In this document: positions 20,683-32,480 of the stretch, in pieces
How positions within the stretch are numbered: position 1 is the first letter of the stretch
Layout of the letters: each line of letters begins with the position of its first letter
From: Vibrio sp. Hep-1b-8
GTDB taxonomy: Bacteria > Pseudomonadota > Gammaproteobacteria > Enterobacterales > Vibrionaceae
Assembly (NCBI RefSeq): GCF_006124995.1
Contig: NZ_QEWN01000113.1
Coordinates: forward strand, 25,385-89,384
DNA: 64,000 nt
Direction: 5' to 3'
Notes under the pieces: model-generated
What the model was told of the DNA's origin: nothing
The model's database searches: none
Seen by the model: only the letters and a program-made list of their open reading frames with translations
Position numbers and translations under genes: made by a program

Positions 20683-23127
20683 ATGTCAGACATTATTCCT
20701 AACGACCCATTTGCAGATCGCGAGTCGGAGAACTACGAAAACCCAATCCCAAGCCGAGAGTTTATTCTTGAGTTTTTGCATCAAGCGGGTGTTCCCATGA
20801 ACCGAAATGATCTATTTGACGCATTGCAGTTGAATGGAGAAGAGCACTATGAAGGTCTGCGTCGTAGACTGCGTGCGATGGAGCGTGATGGACAACTGGT
20901 CTTTACGCGTCGTCAGTGCTACGCCTTGCCAGAAAAACTGGAGATGGTGAAGGGCTACGTAATTGGCCACAAAGATGGTCATGGTTGGGTTCGTCCAGAA
21001 GGCAGTGTGGGCAAGGATAATGATATTGTTCTGCCTCATCACCAAATGAAAAATATCATCCACGGTGATTATGTACTGGTTCAGCCAACAGAAAACTCTA
21101 AGCGTGGACGTAAGGAAGGTCGGTTAGTTCGCGTTTTAGAAGAGCGTCAGACACAAATAGTAGGACGTTTCTTTATGGAATATGGCTACTCATATGTTGT
21201 GCCTGATGACTCTCGAATCTCACAGGACATTCTGATCCCGAACGATTTACGTGCAGGTGCACGTATGGGTAATGTCGTTGTTATCGAGATCACCGATCGC
21301 GGAACGCGCTCACGAGGTATGATGGGTAAGGTTATTGAAGTACTTGGCGAAAACATGGCGCCGGGTATGGAGACACAAATTGCGATTCGTACACATCAGA
21401 TCCCTCACGAATGGCCTGAGGCTGTTGATAAGCAGATTGCCAACTTAGGCGAAGAAGTGCCTGAAGAAGCCAAAGTAGGGCGTGTTGACCTCCGTGAGCT
21501 GCCACTCGTGACAATCGATGGCGAAGATGCGCGTGACTTCGATGATGCCGTTTACTGTGAAGCGAAAAAAGGTGGCGGTTGGCGTTTATGGGTCGCCATC
21601 GCAGATGTGAGCTACTACGTAAGACCAGATACCGCTTTAGATAAAGAAGCAACAAATCGTGGTAACTCAGTTTACTTCCCATCGCAAGTTGTACCTATGT
21701 TGCCAGAAGTACTGTCAAATGGTCTCTGTTCACTTAACCCACAGGTTGACCGCTTGTGTATGGTGTGTGAAATGACAATATCAGAGTCCGGTAAGCTGTC
21801 GGGCTACAAACACTACGAAGCGGTGATGAACTCTCATGCTCGTCTGACTTACAGCAAGGTGCATGACATTCTTGAGGGAAATGAAGAACTACGAACTCGT
21901 TATGAGCCATTAGTTCCTCACCTAGAAGAACTGCACAAAATGTATAAAGTTCTGAAACGCGCTCGCGATAACCGTGGTGCGATTGAATTCGAAACGGTAG
22001 AAACCAAGTTCATTTTCAATGCGGAGCGCAAGATTGAGAGTATTGAGCCCGTCATTCGTAACGATGCGCATAAGCTCATCGAGGAATGCATGATTTTGGC
22101 AAACATCGCGTCAGCATCTTTGGTTGAGAAAGCAAAAGAAGCTGCACTGTATCGTATTCATGAATCTCCAGGTGAGCTTCGCCTACAAGGTTTCCGCGAT
22201 TTCTTAGGCGAGTTGGGCTTGCACCTCAATGGTGGTTTGGAGCCTTCACCAACAGACTATGCCGATCTGGTTAAACAGATTGCTGAGCGTCAAGACAGGG
22301 AGCTCATTCAAACCATGTTGCTCCGTTCAATGAAGCAAGCGGTGTACAACGCGGATAACTGTGGCCACTTCGGTTTGGCACTGAAACGTTACGCGCATTT
22401 TACCTCTCCTATTCGTCGCTACCCAGACTTATTGTTACATCGTGCAATCAAGTATCTCATCGCGAAAGAAGAGGGGCGTAATCAAGACCGTTGGACACCG
22501 ACAGGGGGATACCACTACTCATTCGATGATATGGATTTTTACGGTGAGCAGTGTTCGATGACAGAGCGACGAGCTGACGATGCGACTCGTGAAGTCTCTG
22601 ATTGGCTGAAATGTGAATACATGCAAGATCACGTCGGTGAAGAGCTAGAAGGCGTTATTGCCAATGTTACCGGTTTTGGATTCTTTGTTCGTTTAACGGA
22701 TTTGCACATTGATGGTTTAGTGCATATTTCGGCACTTGCTAATGATTACTACCAATTTGATCCTATCGGTCAAAGACTTATCGGTGAAAGCTTTGGTGCG
22801 ATTTATCGCTTGGGTGATGCGGTCAAAGTGAAAGTCCTATCGGTCAATCTGGATGACAGACAAATAGACTTTGAATTAGTAGAAACAAGTCGTAAGCTAC
22901 GCGGCGAAGGAAAGACGGCCAAGAAACGTGTCGCAGAGGCAAAGAGAAAAGCCAAAGAGAAAAAACGTGTTGCGACCAAGGGTGGACGAGCGGCGGCTGA
23001 AGTCGAGCCGACTAAGCGACCTGAACCTAAAGAGGCAGCGAAAAAGCCTAAGGTGACAAAAGCTCGCAAGAAGAAAGCTGGCAATAAGCCGAAGAAGACC
23101 AAACGTAGCAAAAAAGCAGCACAGTGA
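20683..23127 (+). CDS. rnr: Ribonuclease R
   Basis: RNase R is a processive 3'-5' exoribonuclease that degrades structured RNA and takes part in rRNA and tmRNA quality control. The 814-aa protein has an N-terminal winged-helix-like region, cold-shock domains, the RNB catalytic domain ([17 protein letters not shown]), and [18 protein letters not shown]. An S1 domain (about residues 640-725) and a very basic Lys/Arg-rich tail follow. Start is ATG 20683. It lies 21 bp before rlmB, a conserved pair. Confidence 0.96.
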   Translation: MSDIIPNDPFADRESENYENPIPSREFILEFLHQAGVPMNRNDLFDALQLNGEEHYEGLRRRLRAMERDGQLVFTRRQCYALPEKLEMVKGYVIGHKDGHGWVRPEGSVGKDNDIVLPHHQMKNIIHGDYVLVQPTENSKRGRKEGRLVRVLEERQTQIVGRFFMEYGYSYVVPDDSRISQDILIPNDLRAGARMGNVVVIEITDRGTRSRGMMGKVIEVLGENMAPGMETQIAIRTHQIPHEWPEAVDKQIANLGEEVPEEAKVGRVDLRELPLVTIDGEDARDFDDAVYCEAKKGGGWRLWVAIADVSYYVRPDTALDKEATNRGNSVYFPSQVVPMLPEVLSNGLCSLNPQVDRLCMVCEMTISESGKLSGYKHYEAVMNSHARLTYSKVHDILEGNEELRTRYEPLVPHLEELHKMYKVLKRARDNRGAIEFETVETKFIFNAERKIESIEPVIRNDAHKLIEECMILANIASASLVEKAKEAALYRIHESPGELRLQGFRDFLGELGLHLNGGLEPSPTDYADLVKQIAERQDRELIQTMLLRSMKQAVYNADNCGHFGLALKRYAHFTSPIRRYPDLLLHRAIKYLIAKEEGRNQDRWTPTGGYHYSFDDMDFYGEQCSMTERRADDATREVSDWLKCEYMQDHVGEELEGVIANVTGFGFFVRLTDLHIDGLVHISALANDYYQFDPIGQRLIGESFGAIYRLGDAVKVKVLSVNLDDRQIDFELVETSRKLRGEGKTAKKRVAEAKRKAKEKKRVATKGGRAAAEVEPTKRPEPKEAAKKPKVTKARKKKAGNKPKKTKRSKKAAQ

Positions 23128-23148
23128 ACTAAACGAACAGGTTTTTAA

Positions 23149-23886
23149 ATGAGTAACGAATATATTTACGGTATTCACGCAGTTAAAGCAGTACTAAGTC
23201 GTGAACCAGAGCGCTTTATTGAAGCGTTTGTGCTTAAAGGTCGCCAAGACGATCGCCTGATGCCGATCCTCAATGAACTTAACGTGTGTGGTGTTTCGAT
23301 CCAACAGATGACGCGCAAGACATTGGACGAAAAAGCGAGTGGGGCAAACCACCAAGGTATTATGGCTCGTGTTAAGCCAGCGAAACAGCTCAACGAACAT
23401 GACCTTGATGACATCCTTGCTCAACACGAAGCTCCGCTTTTATTGGTGTTAGATGGTGTCACTGATCCGCATAACCTAGGTGCTTGTTTGCGTAATGCTG
23501 ACGCGGCTGGCGTGGCTGCGGTGATTGTGCCTAAAGACCGCTCTGCCAACATTACGGCGACAGTAAGTAAAGTGGCTTGTGGTGCGGCTGAAATGGTACC
23601 GCTAGTTCGAGTTACAAACCTCGCTCGTACAATGCGTACGCTACAAGAGCAGGGCATTTGGTTTGTAGGCACAGCGGGTGAAGCGACTCATGACATTTAT
23701 CAAGCGAAACTGACTGGCCCACTTGCTATTGTTATGGGGGCTGAGGGTGACGGCATGCGCCGACTAACGCGCGAAACCTGTGATGACCTGATTAAAATCC
23801 CTATGGCCGGAACCGTTTCAAGCTTGAACGTATCAGTTGCTTCAGGCATCTGTTTGTTTGAAGCAGTACGCCAGAGACTCGCATAG
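23149..23886 (+). CDS. rlmB: 23S rRNA (guanosine-2251-2'-O) methyltransferase
   Basis: A 245-aa SpoU/TrmH-type knotted methyltransferase that modifies G2251 in the peptidyl-transferase P loop. The SpoU motifs are [27 protein letters not shown] and [16 protein letters not shown]. An N-terminal substrate-binding domain begins with [10 protein letters not shown]. Cotranscribed with rnr. Confidence 0.95.
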   Translation: MSNEYIYGIHAVKAVLSREPERFIEAFVLKGRQDDRLMPILNELNVCGVSIQQMTRKTLDEKASGANHQGIMARVKPAKQLNEHDLDDILAQHEAPLLLVLDGVTDPHNLGACLRNADAAGVAAVIVPKDRSANITATVSKVACGAAEMVPLVRVTNLARTMRTLQEQGIWFVGTAGEATHDIYQAKLTGPLAIVMGAEGDGMRRLTRETCDDLIKIPMAGTVSSLNVSVASGICLFEAVRQRLA

Positions 23887-23889
23887 CGG

Positions 23890-23975
23890 CTAGAACGCTT
23901 CGCTCCGAGATCGGGCTTCGCCCTACGAGATTTTAGAACGGACTTCGTCCTTCGAGAGGAACTTGTGGTGAGCGA
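23890..23975. repeat. Mini-hairpin intergenic repeat cluster downstream of rlmB
   Basis: Three modules, each a short hairpin plus CGAG tag, occur in tandem: ACGCTTCGCTCCGAG, CGGGCTTCGCCCTACGAG and CGGACTTCGTCCTTCGAG. They are the same as the modules at 7949-8050. The tail GTGAGCGAGTCGAAAGTTGC looks like part of the same mobile or amplified family. Confidence 0.7.
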
Positions 23976-24032
23976 GTCGAAAGTTGCAGGCAGTGTAGGC
24001 TAGTCTTTTGGTCTAATTGTCTGAATCTAAAA

Positions 24033-24059
24033 AAGGGTTGACCCACACTGTCAACCCTT
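24033..24059. repeat. 10-bp stem hairpin, related to the element at 38229
   Basis: AAGGGTTGAC-7 nt-GTCAACCCTT is a perfect stem, preceded by an A-run and followed by TCAAAATTTTCTCGC. A decayed copy lies at 38229-38265 with the same flank. It may end rlmB transcription or leftward transcription, but the T-run is imperfect. Confidence 0.6.
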
Positions 24060-24106
24060 CAAAATTTTCTCGCATCTCGTCCCCCGTTTATTTTTCCAAC
24101 AACCTA

Positions 24107-24134
24107 TTGCAACTAAAACTGTGATCTGTATAAT
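24107..24134 (+). promoter_or_regulatory. Sigma-70 promoter of the S10 operon
   Basis: TTGCAA at 24107-24112 and a perfect TATAAT at 24129-24134 have 16-bp spacing. The next gene is rpsJ, 300 bp downstream, with a long leader as in E. coli. Confidence 0.65.
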
Positions 24135-24749
<615 letters not shown>

Positions 24750-24763
24750 GGGAGATTAGAAGA

Positions 24764-25393
24764 ATGATTGGTCTAATCGGTCGTAAAGTGGGCATGACCC
24801 GCGTATTTACTGAAGAAGGCGTTTCTATCCCAGTAACAGTTGTTGAGGTTGAAGCTAACCGTGTTTCTCAAGTTAAAACTCTTGAGACAGATGGCTACGC
24901 AGCAATCCAGGTTACTACTGGTGCTAAGAAAGCTAACCGCGTAACTAAACCAGAAGCAGGTCACTTTGCTAAAGCAGGTGTTGAAGCTGGTCGTGGTCTT
25001 TGGGAATTCCGTTTGGAAAACGGTGAAGAGTTTGCAGTTGGCGCTGAGCTAACAGTTGAACTATTCAACGATACTAAGAAAGTAGACGTTACTGGTACAT
25101 CTAAAGGTAAAGGTTTCCAAGGCGCTGTTAAGCGTTGGAACTTCCGCACTCAAGATGCTACTCACGGTAACTCATTGTCTCACCGTGCTCCTGGTTCTAT
25201 CGGTCAATGTCAGACTCCAGGTCGCGTATTTAAAGGCAAGAAAATGGCAGGTCACATGGGTGCTGAGCGTGTAACGACTCAAAACCTAGAGATCGTACGT
25301 GTTGACGCTGAGCGCAACCTGCTTCTTATTAAAGGTGCAGTCCCAGGCGCAACTGGCGGCAACGTGATCGTTAAACCAGCTGTTAAAGCATAA
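24764..25393 (+). CDS. rplC: 50S ribosomal protein L3
   Basis: A primary 23S-binding protein that starts 50S assembly. 209 aa with [15 protein letters not shown], the tip segment reaching the peptidyl-transferase centre ([19 protein letters not shown]) and GHMGAERVT. Preceded by GGGAG and 14 bp from rpsJ. Confidence 0.98.
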   Translation: MIGLIGRKVGMTRVFTEEGVSIPVTVVEVEANRVSQVKTLETDGYAAIQVTTGAKKANRVTKPEAGHFAKAGVEAGRGLWEFRLENGEEFAVGAELTVELFNDTKKVDVTGTSKGKGFQGAVKRWNFRTQDATHGNSLSHRAPGSIGQCQTPGRVFKGKKMAGHMGAERVTTQNLEIVRVDAERNLLLIKGAVPGATGGNVIVKPAVKA

Positions 25394-25410
25394 CGTCTCA
25401 GGAGTAAGTA

Positions 25411-26013
25411 ATGGAACTAATGGTTAAAGGTGCTGATGCACTAACTGTTTCCGAAACTACTTTCGGACGTGAGTTTAACGAAGCTCTTGTACACCAAGTA
25501 GTTGTTGCATACGCAGCAGGTGCTCGTCAAGGTACACGTGCTCAGAAAACACGTTCTGAAGTATCTGGCGGTGGCGCTAAGCCATGGCGTCAAAAAGGTA
25601 CTGGCCGTGCTCGTGCTGGTACAATTCGTAGCCCAATCTGGCGTACAGGTGGTGTTACTTTTGCTGCGAAACCACAAGATCACAGCCAAAAAGTAAACAA
25701 AAAAATGTACCGTGGTGCTATGAAGAGCATTCTTTCTGAGCTAGTTCGTCAAGAGCGTCTAATCGTTGTTGATAACTTCTCAGTAGAAGCACCAAAAACT
25801 AAAGAGCTTGTAGCTAAGCTGAAAGAGCTTGAGCTAACAGACGCTCTAATCGTGACTAGCGAAGTAGATGAAAATCTATTCCTAGCTGCTCGTAACCTAT
25901 ACAAAGTTGACGCACGTGACGTAGCTGGTATCGACCCAGTGTCTCTAATCGCGTTCGACAAAGTTGTAATGACTGCAGACGCAGTTAAGCAAGTTGAGGA
26001 GATGCTAGCATGA
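25411..26013 (+). CDS. rplD: 50S ribosomal protein L4
   Basis: L4 binds 23S rRNA and lines the exit tunnel with its loop ([19 protein letters not shown]). In E. coli it also represses its own operon through the S10 leader. 200 aa. The stop overlaps the rplW start (ATGA), indicating coupling. Confidence 0.98.
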   Translation: MELMVKGADALTVSETTFGREFNEALVHQVVVAYAAGARQGTRAQKTRSEVSGGGAKPWRQKGTGRARAGTIRSPIWRTGGVTFAAKPQDHSQKVNKKMYRGAMKSILSELVRQERLIVVDNFSVEAPKTKELVAKLKELELTDALIVTSEVDENLFLAARNLYKVDARDVAGIDPVSLIAFDKVVMTADAVKQVEEMLA

Positions 26014-26312
26014 TCACTGAAGAGCGTATCCTAAAAGTTCTACGTGCACCGCACATCTCTGAAAAAGCAACTATGGCAGCTGAGAAAGCGAACACTATCG
26101 TTTTCAAAGTAGCTAAAGATGCAACTAAAAAAGAGATCAAAGCAGCTGTAGAAAAGCTATTTGAAGTTGAAGTTAAGTCTGTAAATACTCTTATCAATAA
26201 GGGTAAGACCAAACGTCAAGGTCTACGCCAAGGTCGCCGCAGCGACGTTAAGAAAGCGTACGTTACTTTGAAAGAAGGTCAAGATCTTGACTTCGTTGGC
26301 GGCGCGGAATAA
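26010..26312 (+). CDS. rplW: 50S ribosomal protein L23
   Basis: L23 sits at the tunnel exit and is the docking site for trigger factor and SRP. 100 aa, with [12 protein letters not shown], the [13 protein letters not shown] segment and the loop [20 protein letters not shown] overlaps the end of rplD. Confidence 0.98.
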   Translation: MITEERILKVLRAPHISEKATMAAEKANTIVFKVAKDATKKEIKAAVEKLFEVEVKSVNTLINKGKTKRQGLRQGRRSDVKKAYVTLKEGQDLDFVGGAE

Positions 26313-26328
26313 CAGGAGTAGTTGAGAA

Positions 26329-27153
26329 ATGGCTATTGTTAAATGTAAGCCGACTTCCCCTGGTCGTCGTCACGTTGTTAAAGTTGTTAACGCTGACCTA
26401 CACAAGGGCAAGCCATACGCACCTCTTCTAGAGAAAAACTCTAAGAATGGTGGTCGTAACAACAACGGTCGTATTACAGTACGTCACATCGGCGGTGGTC
26501 ACAAGCACCACTACCGTGTAATTGACTTCAAACGTACTAAAGACGGTATCCCAGCGAAAGTTGAGCGTCTAGAATACGATCCAAACCGTAGCGCTAACAT
26601 CGCTCTAGTTCTGTACGCAGACGGTGAGCGTCGTTACATCCTAGCACCTAAAGGTGTTCAAGCTGGTGATGCTATCCAGTCTGGTGTTGATGCACCAATC
26701 AAAGCTGGTAACACTCTACCAATGCGTAACATCCCAGTAGGTTCAACTGTACACAACGTTGAACTAAAACCTGGTAAAGGTGGTCAGCTAGCTCGTTCGG
26801 CTGGTGCATATGCTCAAATCGTTGCTCGCGACGGTGCATACGTAACTATCCGTCTACGTTCTGGCGAAATGCGCAAAGTACTATCTGAAGGCCGTGCAAC
26901 AATCGGTGAAGTTGGTAACTCTGAGCACATGCTACGTGAACTTGGTAAAGCTGGTGCTAACCGCTGGCGCGGTGTTCGTCCAACCGTTCGTGGTGTTGTG
27001 ATGAACCCAGTAGACCACCCACACGGTGGTGGTGAAGGCCGTACTTCTGGTGGTCGTCACCCAGTTTCACCATGGGGTCAGCCAACTAAAGGCTTCAAGA
27101 CTCGTAAGAACAAACGCACTGACAAGTACATCGTACGTCGTCGTAACAAGTAA
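26329..27153 (+). CDS. rplB: 50S ribosomal protein L2
   Basis: L2 is a conserved 23S-binding protein near the peptidyl-transferase centre. 274 aa. The functional loop with the conserved histidine is [13 protein letters not shown], followed by the basic tail. Shine-Dalgarno AGGAG upstream. Confidence 0.98.
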   Translation: MAIVKCKPTSPGRRHVVKVVNADLHKGKPYAPLLEKNSKNGGRNNNGRITVRHIGGGHKHHYRVIDFKRTKDGIPAKVERLEYDPNRSANIALVLYADGERRYILAPKGVQAGDAIQSGVDAPIKAGNTLPMRNIPVGSTVHNVELKPGKGGQLARSAGAYAQIVARDGAYVTIRLRSGEMRKVLSEGRATIGEVGNSEHMLRELGKAGANRWRGVRPTVRGVVMNPVDHPHGGGEGRTSGGRHPVSPWGQPTKGFKTRKNKRTDKYIVRRRNK

Positions 27154-27174
27154 TCTATTTAAAGAGGAATCGCC

Positions 27175-27453
27175 ATGCCACGTTCTCTCAAGAAAGGTCC
27201 ATTTATTGACCTACACTTGCTGAAGAAGGTAGAGAAAGCGGTGGAAAGCGGAGACAAAAAGCCTATTAAGACTTGGTCCCGTCGTTCAATGATCATCCCT
27301 ACGATGATCGGTTTGACCATCGCTGTCCATAATGGTCGTCAGCACGTACCAGTATTCGTAACCGAAGAAATGATCGGTCACAAACTGGGTGAATTCGCAC
27401 CAACACGTACTTACCGCGGCCATGTCGTGGATAAGAAAGCTAAGAAGCGTTAA
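27175..27453 (+). CDS. rpsS: 30S ribosomal protein S19
   Basis: S19 lies in the 30S head next to S13. 92 aa, the E. coli length, with [27 protein letters not shown] and [10 protein letters not shown]. Confidence 0.98.
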   Translation: MPRSLKKGPFIDLHLLKKVEKAVESGDKKPIKTWSRRSMIIPTMIGLTIAVHNGRQHVPVFVTEEMIGHKLGEFAPTRTYRGHVVDKKAKKR

Positions 27454-27463
27454 GGAGTAGATG

Positions 27464-27796
27464 ATGGAAGCACTAGCTAAACATAACTTTGCTCGCATTT
27501 CGCCTCAGAAAGCTCGCTTAGTTGCGGACCAAATTCGTGGAAAATCTGTAGACCAGGCTCTAGAAATCCTGACTTTCAGCAACAAAAAAGCTGCTGAACT
27601 GATCAAGAAAGTTCTTGAGTCAGCTATCGCTAACGCGGAGCACAATGAAGGCGCAGATATTGACGATCTAAATGTCGCAAAAATCTTCGTAGATGAAGGC
27701 CCAATCATGAAGCGTATTATGCCTCGTGCTAAAGGTCGTGCGGATCGTATCTTGAAGCGTTCAAGCCACATCACTGTTGTTGTAGCAGATCGCTAA
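27464..27796 (+). CDS. rplV: 50S ribosomal protein L22
   Basis: L22 contributes the beta-hairpin at the exit-tunnel constriction ([16 protein letters not shown]), the site of macrolide-resistance changes in other bacteria. 110 aa from the second of two adjacent ATG codons, which gives the E. coli length and better spacing to GGAG. Confidence 0.97.
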   Translation: MEALAKHNFARISPQKARLVADQIRGKSVDQALEILTFSNKKAAELIKKVLESAIANAEHNEGADIDDLNVAKIFVDEGPIMKRIMPRAKGRADRILKRSSHITVVVADR

Positions 27797-27815
27797 GAGA
27801 CTAGGAGAGTAAGCA

Positions 27816-28514
27816 ATGGGTCAAAAAGTACATCCTAATGGTATTCGTTTAGGCATCGTTAAGCCTTGGAATGCTACATGGTTTGCTAACACCAAAGAAT
27901 TCGCTGACAACCTAGACGGCGACTTCAAGGTACGTCAGTTCCTTACAAGTGAACTGAAAAAAGCATCACTTTCACGCATCGTTATCGAGCGTCCTGCTAA
28001 GAGCATCCGTGTGACTATTCACACTGCTCGTCCAGGCGTAGTAATCGGTAAGAAAGGTGAAGACGTAGAAAAACTACGTGCAGCTGTAGCTAAAATCGCA
28101 GGTGTACCAGCGCAAATTAACATCGCTGAAGTACGTAAACCTGAGTTAGATGCACAGCTTGTTGGTGATAGCATCGCGTCTCAGCTAGAGCGTCGTGTTA
28201 TGTTCCGTCGTGCTATGAAGCGCGCGGTACAAAACGCTATGCGTCTAGGCGCTAAAGGCATCAAAGTAGAAGTAAGCGGTCGTCTAGGCGGCGCTGAAAT
28301 CGCACGTTCTGAGTGGTACCGTGAAGGTCGTGTACCTCTACACACTCTACGTGCTGACATTGATTACGCAACTTCTTCGGCTCACACTCAATACGGTGTG
28401 ATCGGCATTAAAGTTTGGATCTTCAAAGGTGAGATTCTAGGCGGTATGCCAGCAGCTAACGCTGTAGAGCCTAAAGGCGATAAGCCTAAGAAGCAGCGCA
28501 AAGGCCGTAAGTAA
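27816..28514 (+). CDS. rpsC: 30S ribosomal protein S3
   Basis: S3 is at the mRNA entry site and has helicase activity with S4 and S5. 232 aa. The KH domain GXXG loop is [13 protein letters not shown]; the N-terminus is [14 protein letters not shown] and the tail is basic. Confidence 0.98.
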   Translation: MGQKVHPNGIRLGIVKPWNATWFANTKEFADNLDGDFKVRQFLTSELKKASLSRIVIERPAKSIRVTIHTARPGVVIGKKGEDVEKLRAAVAKIAGVPAQINIAEVRKPELDAQLVGDSIASQLERRVMFRRAMKRAVQNAMRLGAKGIKVEVSGRLGGAEIARSEWYREGRVPLHTLRADIDYATSSAHTQYGVIGIKVWIFKGEILGGMPAANAVEPKGDKPKKQRKGRK

Positions 28515-28525
28515 GGAGTCGACAG

Positions 28526-28936
28526 ATGCTACAACCTAAACGTACTAAGTTCCGTAAGGTTCAGACTGGTCGTAACCGTGGTCTAGCTAAAGGTACTGAT
28601 GTAAGCTTCGGCGAATTCGGTCTTAAAGCTGTAGGCCGTGGTCGTCTAACTGCTCGTCAAATCGAAGCGGCACGTCGTGCAATGACACGTCACGTTAAGC
28701 GTCAAGGTAAAATCTGGATCCGTGTGTTCCCAGACAAACCTATCACAGAAAAACCACTTGAAGTTCGTCAAGGTAAGGGTAAAGGTAACGTTGAGTACTG
28801 GGTAGCCCAAATCCAACCTGGTAAGGTTATGTACGAAATGGGTGGTGTACCTGAAGAATTGGCTCGTGAAGCGTTCCGTCTAGCGGCTCGCAAACTGCCA
28901 TTCAAAACTACATTTGTAACTAAGCAGGTGATGTGA
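28526..28936 (+). CDS. rplP: 50S ribosomal protein L16
   Basis: L16 positions tRNA in the A site. 136 aa with [34 protein letters not shown] and [12 protein letters not shown]. The stop TGA overlaps the rpmC ATG by one base. Confidence 0.98.
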
Positions 28937-29127
28937 TGAAAGCACAAGATCTACGCGAGAAAAGCGTTGAAGAGCTTAACGCTGAGCTATTGAATTTGCT
29001 ACGCGAACAGTTCAACTTGCGCATGCAAGCTGCAACTGGTCAGCTACAGCAAACTCATACTCTGAAAGCTGTACGCCGTGATATCGCACGTGTGAAAACT
29101 GTTTTGACTGAGAAGGCAGGCGCATAA
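28936..29127 (+). CDS. rpmC: 50S ribosomal protein L29
   Basis: A small tunnel-exit protein of 63 aa, two helices, with [17 protein letters not shown] and [11 protein letters not shown]. It starts at the ATG in TGATG at 28934-28938 and its stop overlaps the rpsQ start. Confidence 0.97.
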   Translation: MKAQDLREKSVEELNAELLNLLREQFNLRMQAATGQLQQTHTLKAVRRDIARVKTVLTEKAGA

Positions 29128-29381
29128 TGAGCGAAGTAAAACGTACTCAACAAGGTCGTGTAGTTAGCGACAAGATGGACAAGTCTATCGTTGTTGCTAT
29201 CGAACGCATGGTTAAACACCCAATTTACGGTAAATTCGTAAAGCGTACGACTAAAGTACACGCACATGACGAAAACAACGAATGTGGCCTAGGCGACAAA
29301 GTTGAAATCGCAGAGTGTCGTCCACTGTCTAAGACTAAGTCTTGGACTTTGGTAAAAGTTCTAGAAAAAGTGAAAGGTTAA
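29127..29381 (+). CDS. rpsQ: 30S ribosomal protein S17
   Basis: An early-assembly 30S protein, 84 aa with an OB fold ([22 protein letters not shown]-like [18 protein letters not shown]). Last gene of the S10 operon; a terminator follows. Confidence 0.97.
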   Translation: MSEVKRTQQGRVVSDKMDKSIVVAIERMVKHPIYGKFVKRTTKVHAHDENNECGLGDKVEIAECRPLSKTKSWTLVKVLEKVKG

Positions 29382-29404
29382 TCCTTAGCTAATTCTATGA
29401 AATT

Positions 29405-29441
29405 AAACGGCTCCAAAATTATTTTGGGGCCGTTTATTTTT
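29405..29441 (+). terminator. Terminator at the end of the S10 operon
   Basis: A 15-bp stem, AAACGGCTCCAAAAT with ATTTTGGGGCCGTTT (one mismatch), is followed by ATTTTTT. Confidence 0.85.
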
Positions 29442-29545
29442 TGACTACCCAATCACAAAAAAGGGTGGTACAATTCGCGTCCCTTTTAAAGAGGCAGCCC
29501 GACCCGTGATGGGTCTAGTTATTAATATTTAGCGGAGCACTAACA
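29442..29545 (+). promoter_or_regulatory. Probable spc operon promoter region
   Basis: The gap after the S10 terminator must hold the spc promoter. TACAAT at 29469-29474 is a reasonable -10, but the only good -35 (TTGACT, 29441-29446) is 22 bases away, too far for sigma-70. The exact promoter is undecided. Confidence 0.35.
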
Positions 29546-29917
29546 ATGATCCAAATGCAAAGTACACTTGACGCAGCTGATAACTCTGGCGCGCGCAAGG
29601 TAATGTGTATTAAGGTCCTGGGTGGCTCACACCGCCGTTATGCACATATCGGTGACGTCATCAAAGTTACTGTGAAGGAAGCTATTCCTCGCGGTAAAGT
29701 TAAGAAAGGTGATGTTCTGAAGGCGGTTGTCGTGCGCACTCGCAAAGGCGTTCGTCGTCCAGACGGTTCTGTCATTCGCTTCGACCGTAATGCTTGTGTA
29801 TTGCTTAATGACAATACTGAGCAACCTATCGGTACACGTATCTTTGGCCCTGTGACACGTGAGCTTCGTGGCGATAAGTTCATGAAGATCGTTTCACTGG
29901 CTCCAGAAGTTCTGTAA
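29546..29917 (+). CDS. rplN: 50S ribosomal protein L14
   Basis: First gene of the spc operon. L14 lies at the subunit interface (bridge B8). 123 aa, with [21 protein letters not shown] at the N-terminus in conserved form and [13 protein letters not shown]. Confidence 0.98.
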   Translation: MIQMQSTLDAADNSGARKVMCIKVLGGSHRRYAHIGDVIKVTVKEAIPRGKVKKGDVLKAVVVRTRKGVRRPDGSVIRFDRNACVLLNDNTEQPIGTRIFGPVTRELRGDKFMKIVSLAPEVL

Positions 29918-29930
29918 GGAGCACGTAGAA

Positions 29931-30248
29931 ATGGCAGCTAAAATCCGTCGTAATGACGAAGTAATCGTTCTTGCTGGTAAAGACAAAGGCAAGAAAGGTA
30001 AAGTAACTAAGGTTCTAGCAACTGGTAAAGTTATCGTTGAAGGTATCAACCTTGTTAAGAAGCACCAAAAGCCGGTTCCGGCTCTAGGTCAACAAGGTGG
30101 CATCGTTGAACAAGAAGCAGCTATTGATGCTTCTAACGTTGCAATCTTTAACGCAGCTACTGGTAAAGCTGACCGTATCGGTTTCCGTTTTGAAGATGGT
30201 AAGAAAGTTCGTTTCTTTAAATCTAACAACGAAATCGTTTCTAACTAA
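29931..30248 (+). CDS. rplX: 50S ribosomal protein L24
   Basis: A 50S assembly initiator with a KOW motif ([17 protein letters not shown]). 105 aa, [13 protein letters not shown] conserved. 13 bp after rplN. Confidence 0.98.
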   Translation: MAAKIRRNDEVIVLAGKDKGKKGKVTKVLATGKVIVEGINLVKKHQKPVPALGQQGGIVEQEAAIDASNVAIFNAATGKADRIGFRFEDGKKVRFFKSNNEIVSN

Positions 30249-30271
30249 TAGAAGTAATTTGGAGTTCTACT

Positions 30272-30811
30272 ATGGCGAAACTGCATGATTACTACAAGTC
30301 GTCTGTAGTCGCTGAACTGACCAAACAGTTTAGCTACACAAGCGTCATGCAAGTCCCTAGAATCGAGAAAATCACCCTAAACATGGGTGTTGGTGAAGCA
30401 ATCAACGATAAGAAACTGCTAGAAAACGCAGCTGCTGATATGGCAACGATCTCTGGTCAAAAGCCTCTTATCACTAAAGCGCGTAAATCTGTTGCAGGTT
30501 TCAAAATCCGTGAAGGCTACCCTATCGGTTGTAAAGTAACCTTGCGTGGCGAACGTATGTGGGATTTTCTTGAGCGTTTAATTTCAATCGCTCTTCCACG
30601 TGTACGTGACTTCCGTGGCGTTAGCGCTAAGTCTTTTGACGGACGCGGTAACTACAGCATGGGCGTTCGCGAGCAAATCATCTTCCCGGAAATCGACTTT
30701 GATAAAGTTGATCGAGTACGCGGTCTAGACATCACTATTACGACGTCTGCTGGTACTGATGAGGAAGGCCGTGCTCTGCTGGCTGCCTTTAACTTCCCAT
30801 TCCGTAAGTAA
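30272..30811 (+). CDS. rplE: 50S ribosomal protein L5
   Basis: L5 binds 5S rRNA and contacts the P-site tRNA. 179 aa with [34 protein letters not shown] and [16 protein letters not shown]. Confidence 0.98.
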   Translation: MAKLHDYYKSSVVAELTKQFSYTSVMQVPRIEKITLNMGVGEAINDKKLLENAAADMATISGQKPLITKARKSVAGFKIREGYPIGCKVTLRGERMWDFLERLISIALPRVRDFRGVSAKSFDGRGNYSMGVREQIIFPEIDFDKVDRVRGLDITITTSAGTDEEGRALLAAFNFPFRK

Positions 30812-30828
30812 GGTGAAGGGTTACTGTT

Positions 30829-31134
30829 ATGGCTAAAAATTCAATGAAAGCACGTGAAGCAAAACGTGCGAAGCTTGTAGCTAAGTTCGCTGAAAAGCGT
30901 TCAGCGCTTAAAGCTATCATTAGCGATGTAAACGCATCAGAAGAAGAACGTTGGAATGCGGTTCTTAAACTGCAATCTCTTCCACGTGATTCAAGTGCAT
31001 CACGTCAGCGCAACCGTTGCAACCAAACTGGTCGTCCACACGGTTACCTACGTAAGTTCGGTCTAAGCCGTATTAAGGTTCGTGAAGCTTGCATGAAAGG
31101 CGAGATTCCGGGTCTTCGTAAGGCTAGCTGGTAA
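30829..31134 (+). CDS. rpsN: 30S ribosomal protein S14
   Basis: The long, zinc-free (C-minus) S14 form, 101 aa, with [21 protein letters not shown]. It lacks the paired CxxC zinc ligands of the short form. 30S head protein. Confidence 0.98.
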   Translation: MAKNSMKAREAKRAKLVAKFAEKRSALKAIISDVNASEEERWNAVLKLQSLPRDSSASRQRNRCNQTGRPHGYLRKFGLSRIKVREACMKGEIPGLRKASW

Positions 31135-31163
31135 TTGCCACTTAATCATTTGGAGTAAATCAT

Positions 31164-31556
31164 ATGAGCATGCAAGATCCGATTTCGGATATGCTGACCC
31201 GCGTTCGTAACGGTCAGGCAGCAAACAAAGTTGCTGTTAAAATGCCTTCTTCAAAGCTTAAAGTTGCAATTGCTGCACTACTAAAAGCTGAAGGTTACAT
31301 CACTGATTTCGCTGTTGAAGGCGAAGTTAAACCTGAGCTTGAAGTTACTCTTAAGTACTTCCAAGCTAAACCAGTAATCGAGCAACTTAAACGTGTTTCT
31401 CGTCCAGGTCTACGTGTTTACAAGAAGAAAGATGAACTTCCTTCTGTAATGGGTGGTCTTGGTGTTGCTATCGTTTCAACTTCCAAGGGTCTTATGTCAG
31501 ACCGCGCTGCACGTAAAGCAGGTCTTGGTGGTGAAATCATCGCTTACGTAGCTTAA
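31164..31556 (+). CDS. rpsH: 30S ribosomal protein S8
   Basis: S8 binds the central domain of 16S rRNA and in E. coli represses the spc operon at the rplE start. 130 aa with [15 protein letters not shown] and [17 protein letters not shown]. Confidence 0.98.
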   Translation: MSMQDPISDMLTRVRNGQAANKVAVKMPSSKLKVAIAALLKAEGYITDFAVEGEVKPELEVTLKYFQAKPVIEQLKRVSRPGLRVYKKKDELPSVMGGLGVAIVSTSKGLMSDRAARKAGLGGEIIAYVA

Positions 31557-31569
31557 TAAGGAGTAGACT

Positions 31570-32103
31570 ATGTCTCGTGTTGCTAAAGCACCTGTCGCTA
31601 TTCCAGCTGGCGTAGAGGTGAAACTAAACGGCCAAGAAATCACTGTAAAAGGTGCTAAAGGCGAACTATCTCGCGTTCTTAACAACGCAGTAGTTGTAGC
31701 TCAGGAAGAAAACAATCTTACTTTCGGTCCACGCGAAGGTGTAGTTAACGCATGGGCTCAAGCAGGTACTGCTCGCGCTCTAGTTAACAACATGGTTGTT
31801 GGCGTTACTGAAGGCTTTACTAAGAAGCTTACCCTTAAGGGTGTTGGTTACCGTGCTGCTATCAAAGGCAACGCTGTAGGTCTAACTCTAGGCTTCTCTC
31901 ACCCTGTTGAGCATGAATTGCCAGCGGGTATTAAAGCTGAGTGTCCAAGCCAAACTGAAATCGTGATCACTGGTTGTGACAAACAACTTGTTGGTCAGGT
32001 TGCGGCTGACATTCGTTCTTACCGTGAGCCTGAGCCTTACAAAGGTAAAGGTGTTCGTTACGCAGATGAAAATGTGCGTACTAAAGAAGCTAAGAAGAAG
32101 TAA
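31570..32103 (+). CDS. rplF: 50S ribosomal protein L6
   Basis: L6 lies near the sarcin-ricin loop and the GTPase centre. 177 aa with [22 protein letters not shown] and [13 protein letters not shown]. Confidence 0.98.
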   Translation: MSRVAKAPVAIPAGVEVKLNGQEITVKGAKGELSRVLNNAVVVAQEENNLTFGPREGVVNAWAQAGTARALVNNMVVGVTEGFTKKLTLKGVGYRAAIKGNAVGLTLGFSHPVEHELPAGIKAECPSQTEIVITGCDKQLVGQVAADIRSYREPEPYKGKGVRYADENVRTKEAKKK

Positions 32104-32112
32104 GGTAACACT

Positions 32113-32466
32113 ATGGATAAGAAAGCATCTCGCATCCGTCGTGCTACACGTGCACGTCGTAAGATTGCAGAACTGGGTGCAACTCGCCTAGTAGTACACC
32201 GTACTCCTCGTCACGTGTACGCACAGGTGATTGCAGCTAATGGCTCTGAGGTTATCGCAGCAGCTTCTACTGTAGAAAAAGCGATCCGTGAGCAAGTTAA
32301 GAACACTGGTAACATCGATGCAGCTAAAGCAGTAGGTAAAGCTGTTGCTGAGCGCGCTCTTGAAAAAGGCGTAGAAGCAGTTGCATTTGATCGTTCTGGT
32401 TTCCAATACCACGGTCGAGTGGCGGCGCTAGCAGAATCTGCTCGCGAAGCTGGTCTGAAATTCTAA
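32113..32466 (+). CDS. rplR: 50S ribosomal protein L18
   Basis: A 5S rRNA-binding protein, 117 aa with a basic N-terminus ([15 protein letters not shown]) and [13 protein letters not shown]. Confidence 0.98.
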   Translation: MDKKASRIRRATRARRKIAELGATRLVVHRTPRHVYAQVIAANGSEVIAAASTVEKAIREQVKNTGNIDAAKAVGKAVAERALEKGVEAVAFDRSGFQYHGRVAALAESAREAGLKF

Positions 32467-32480
32467 GGTAGGGTTGGAAG

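Noticed and set aside
29441..29474. TTGACT/TACAAT as a sigma-70 promoter for rplN
   Set aside because: The spacing is 22 bp, too long for a functional pair; only the general promoter region is reported.
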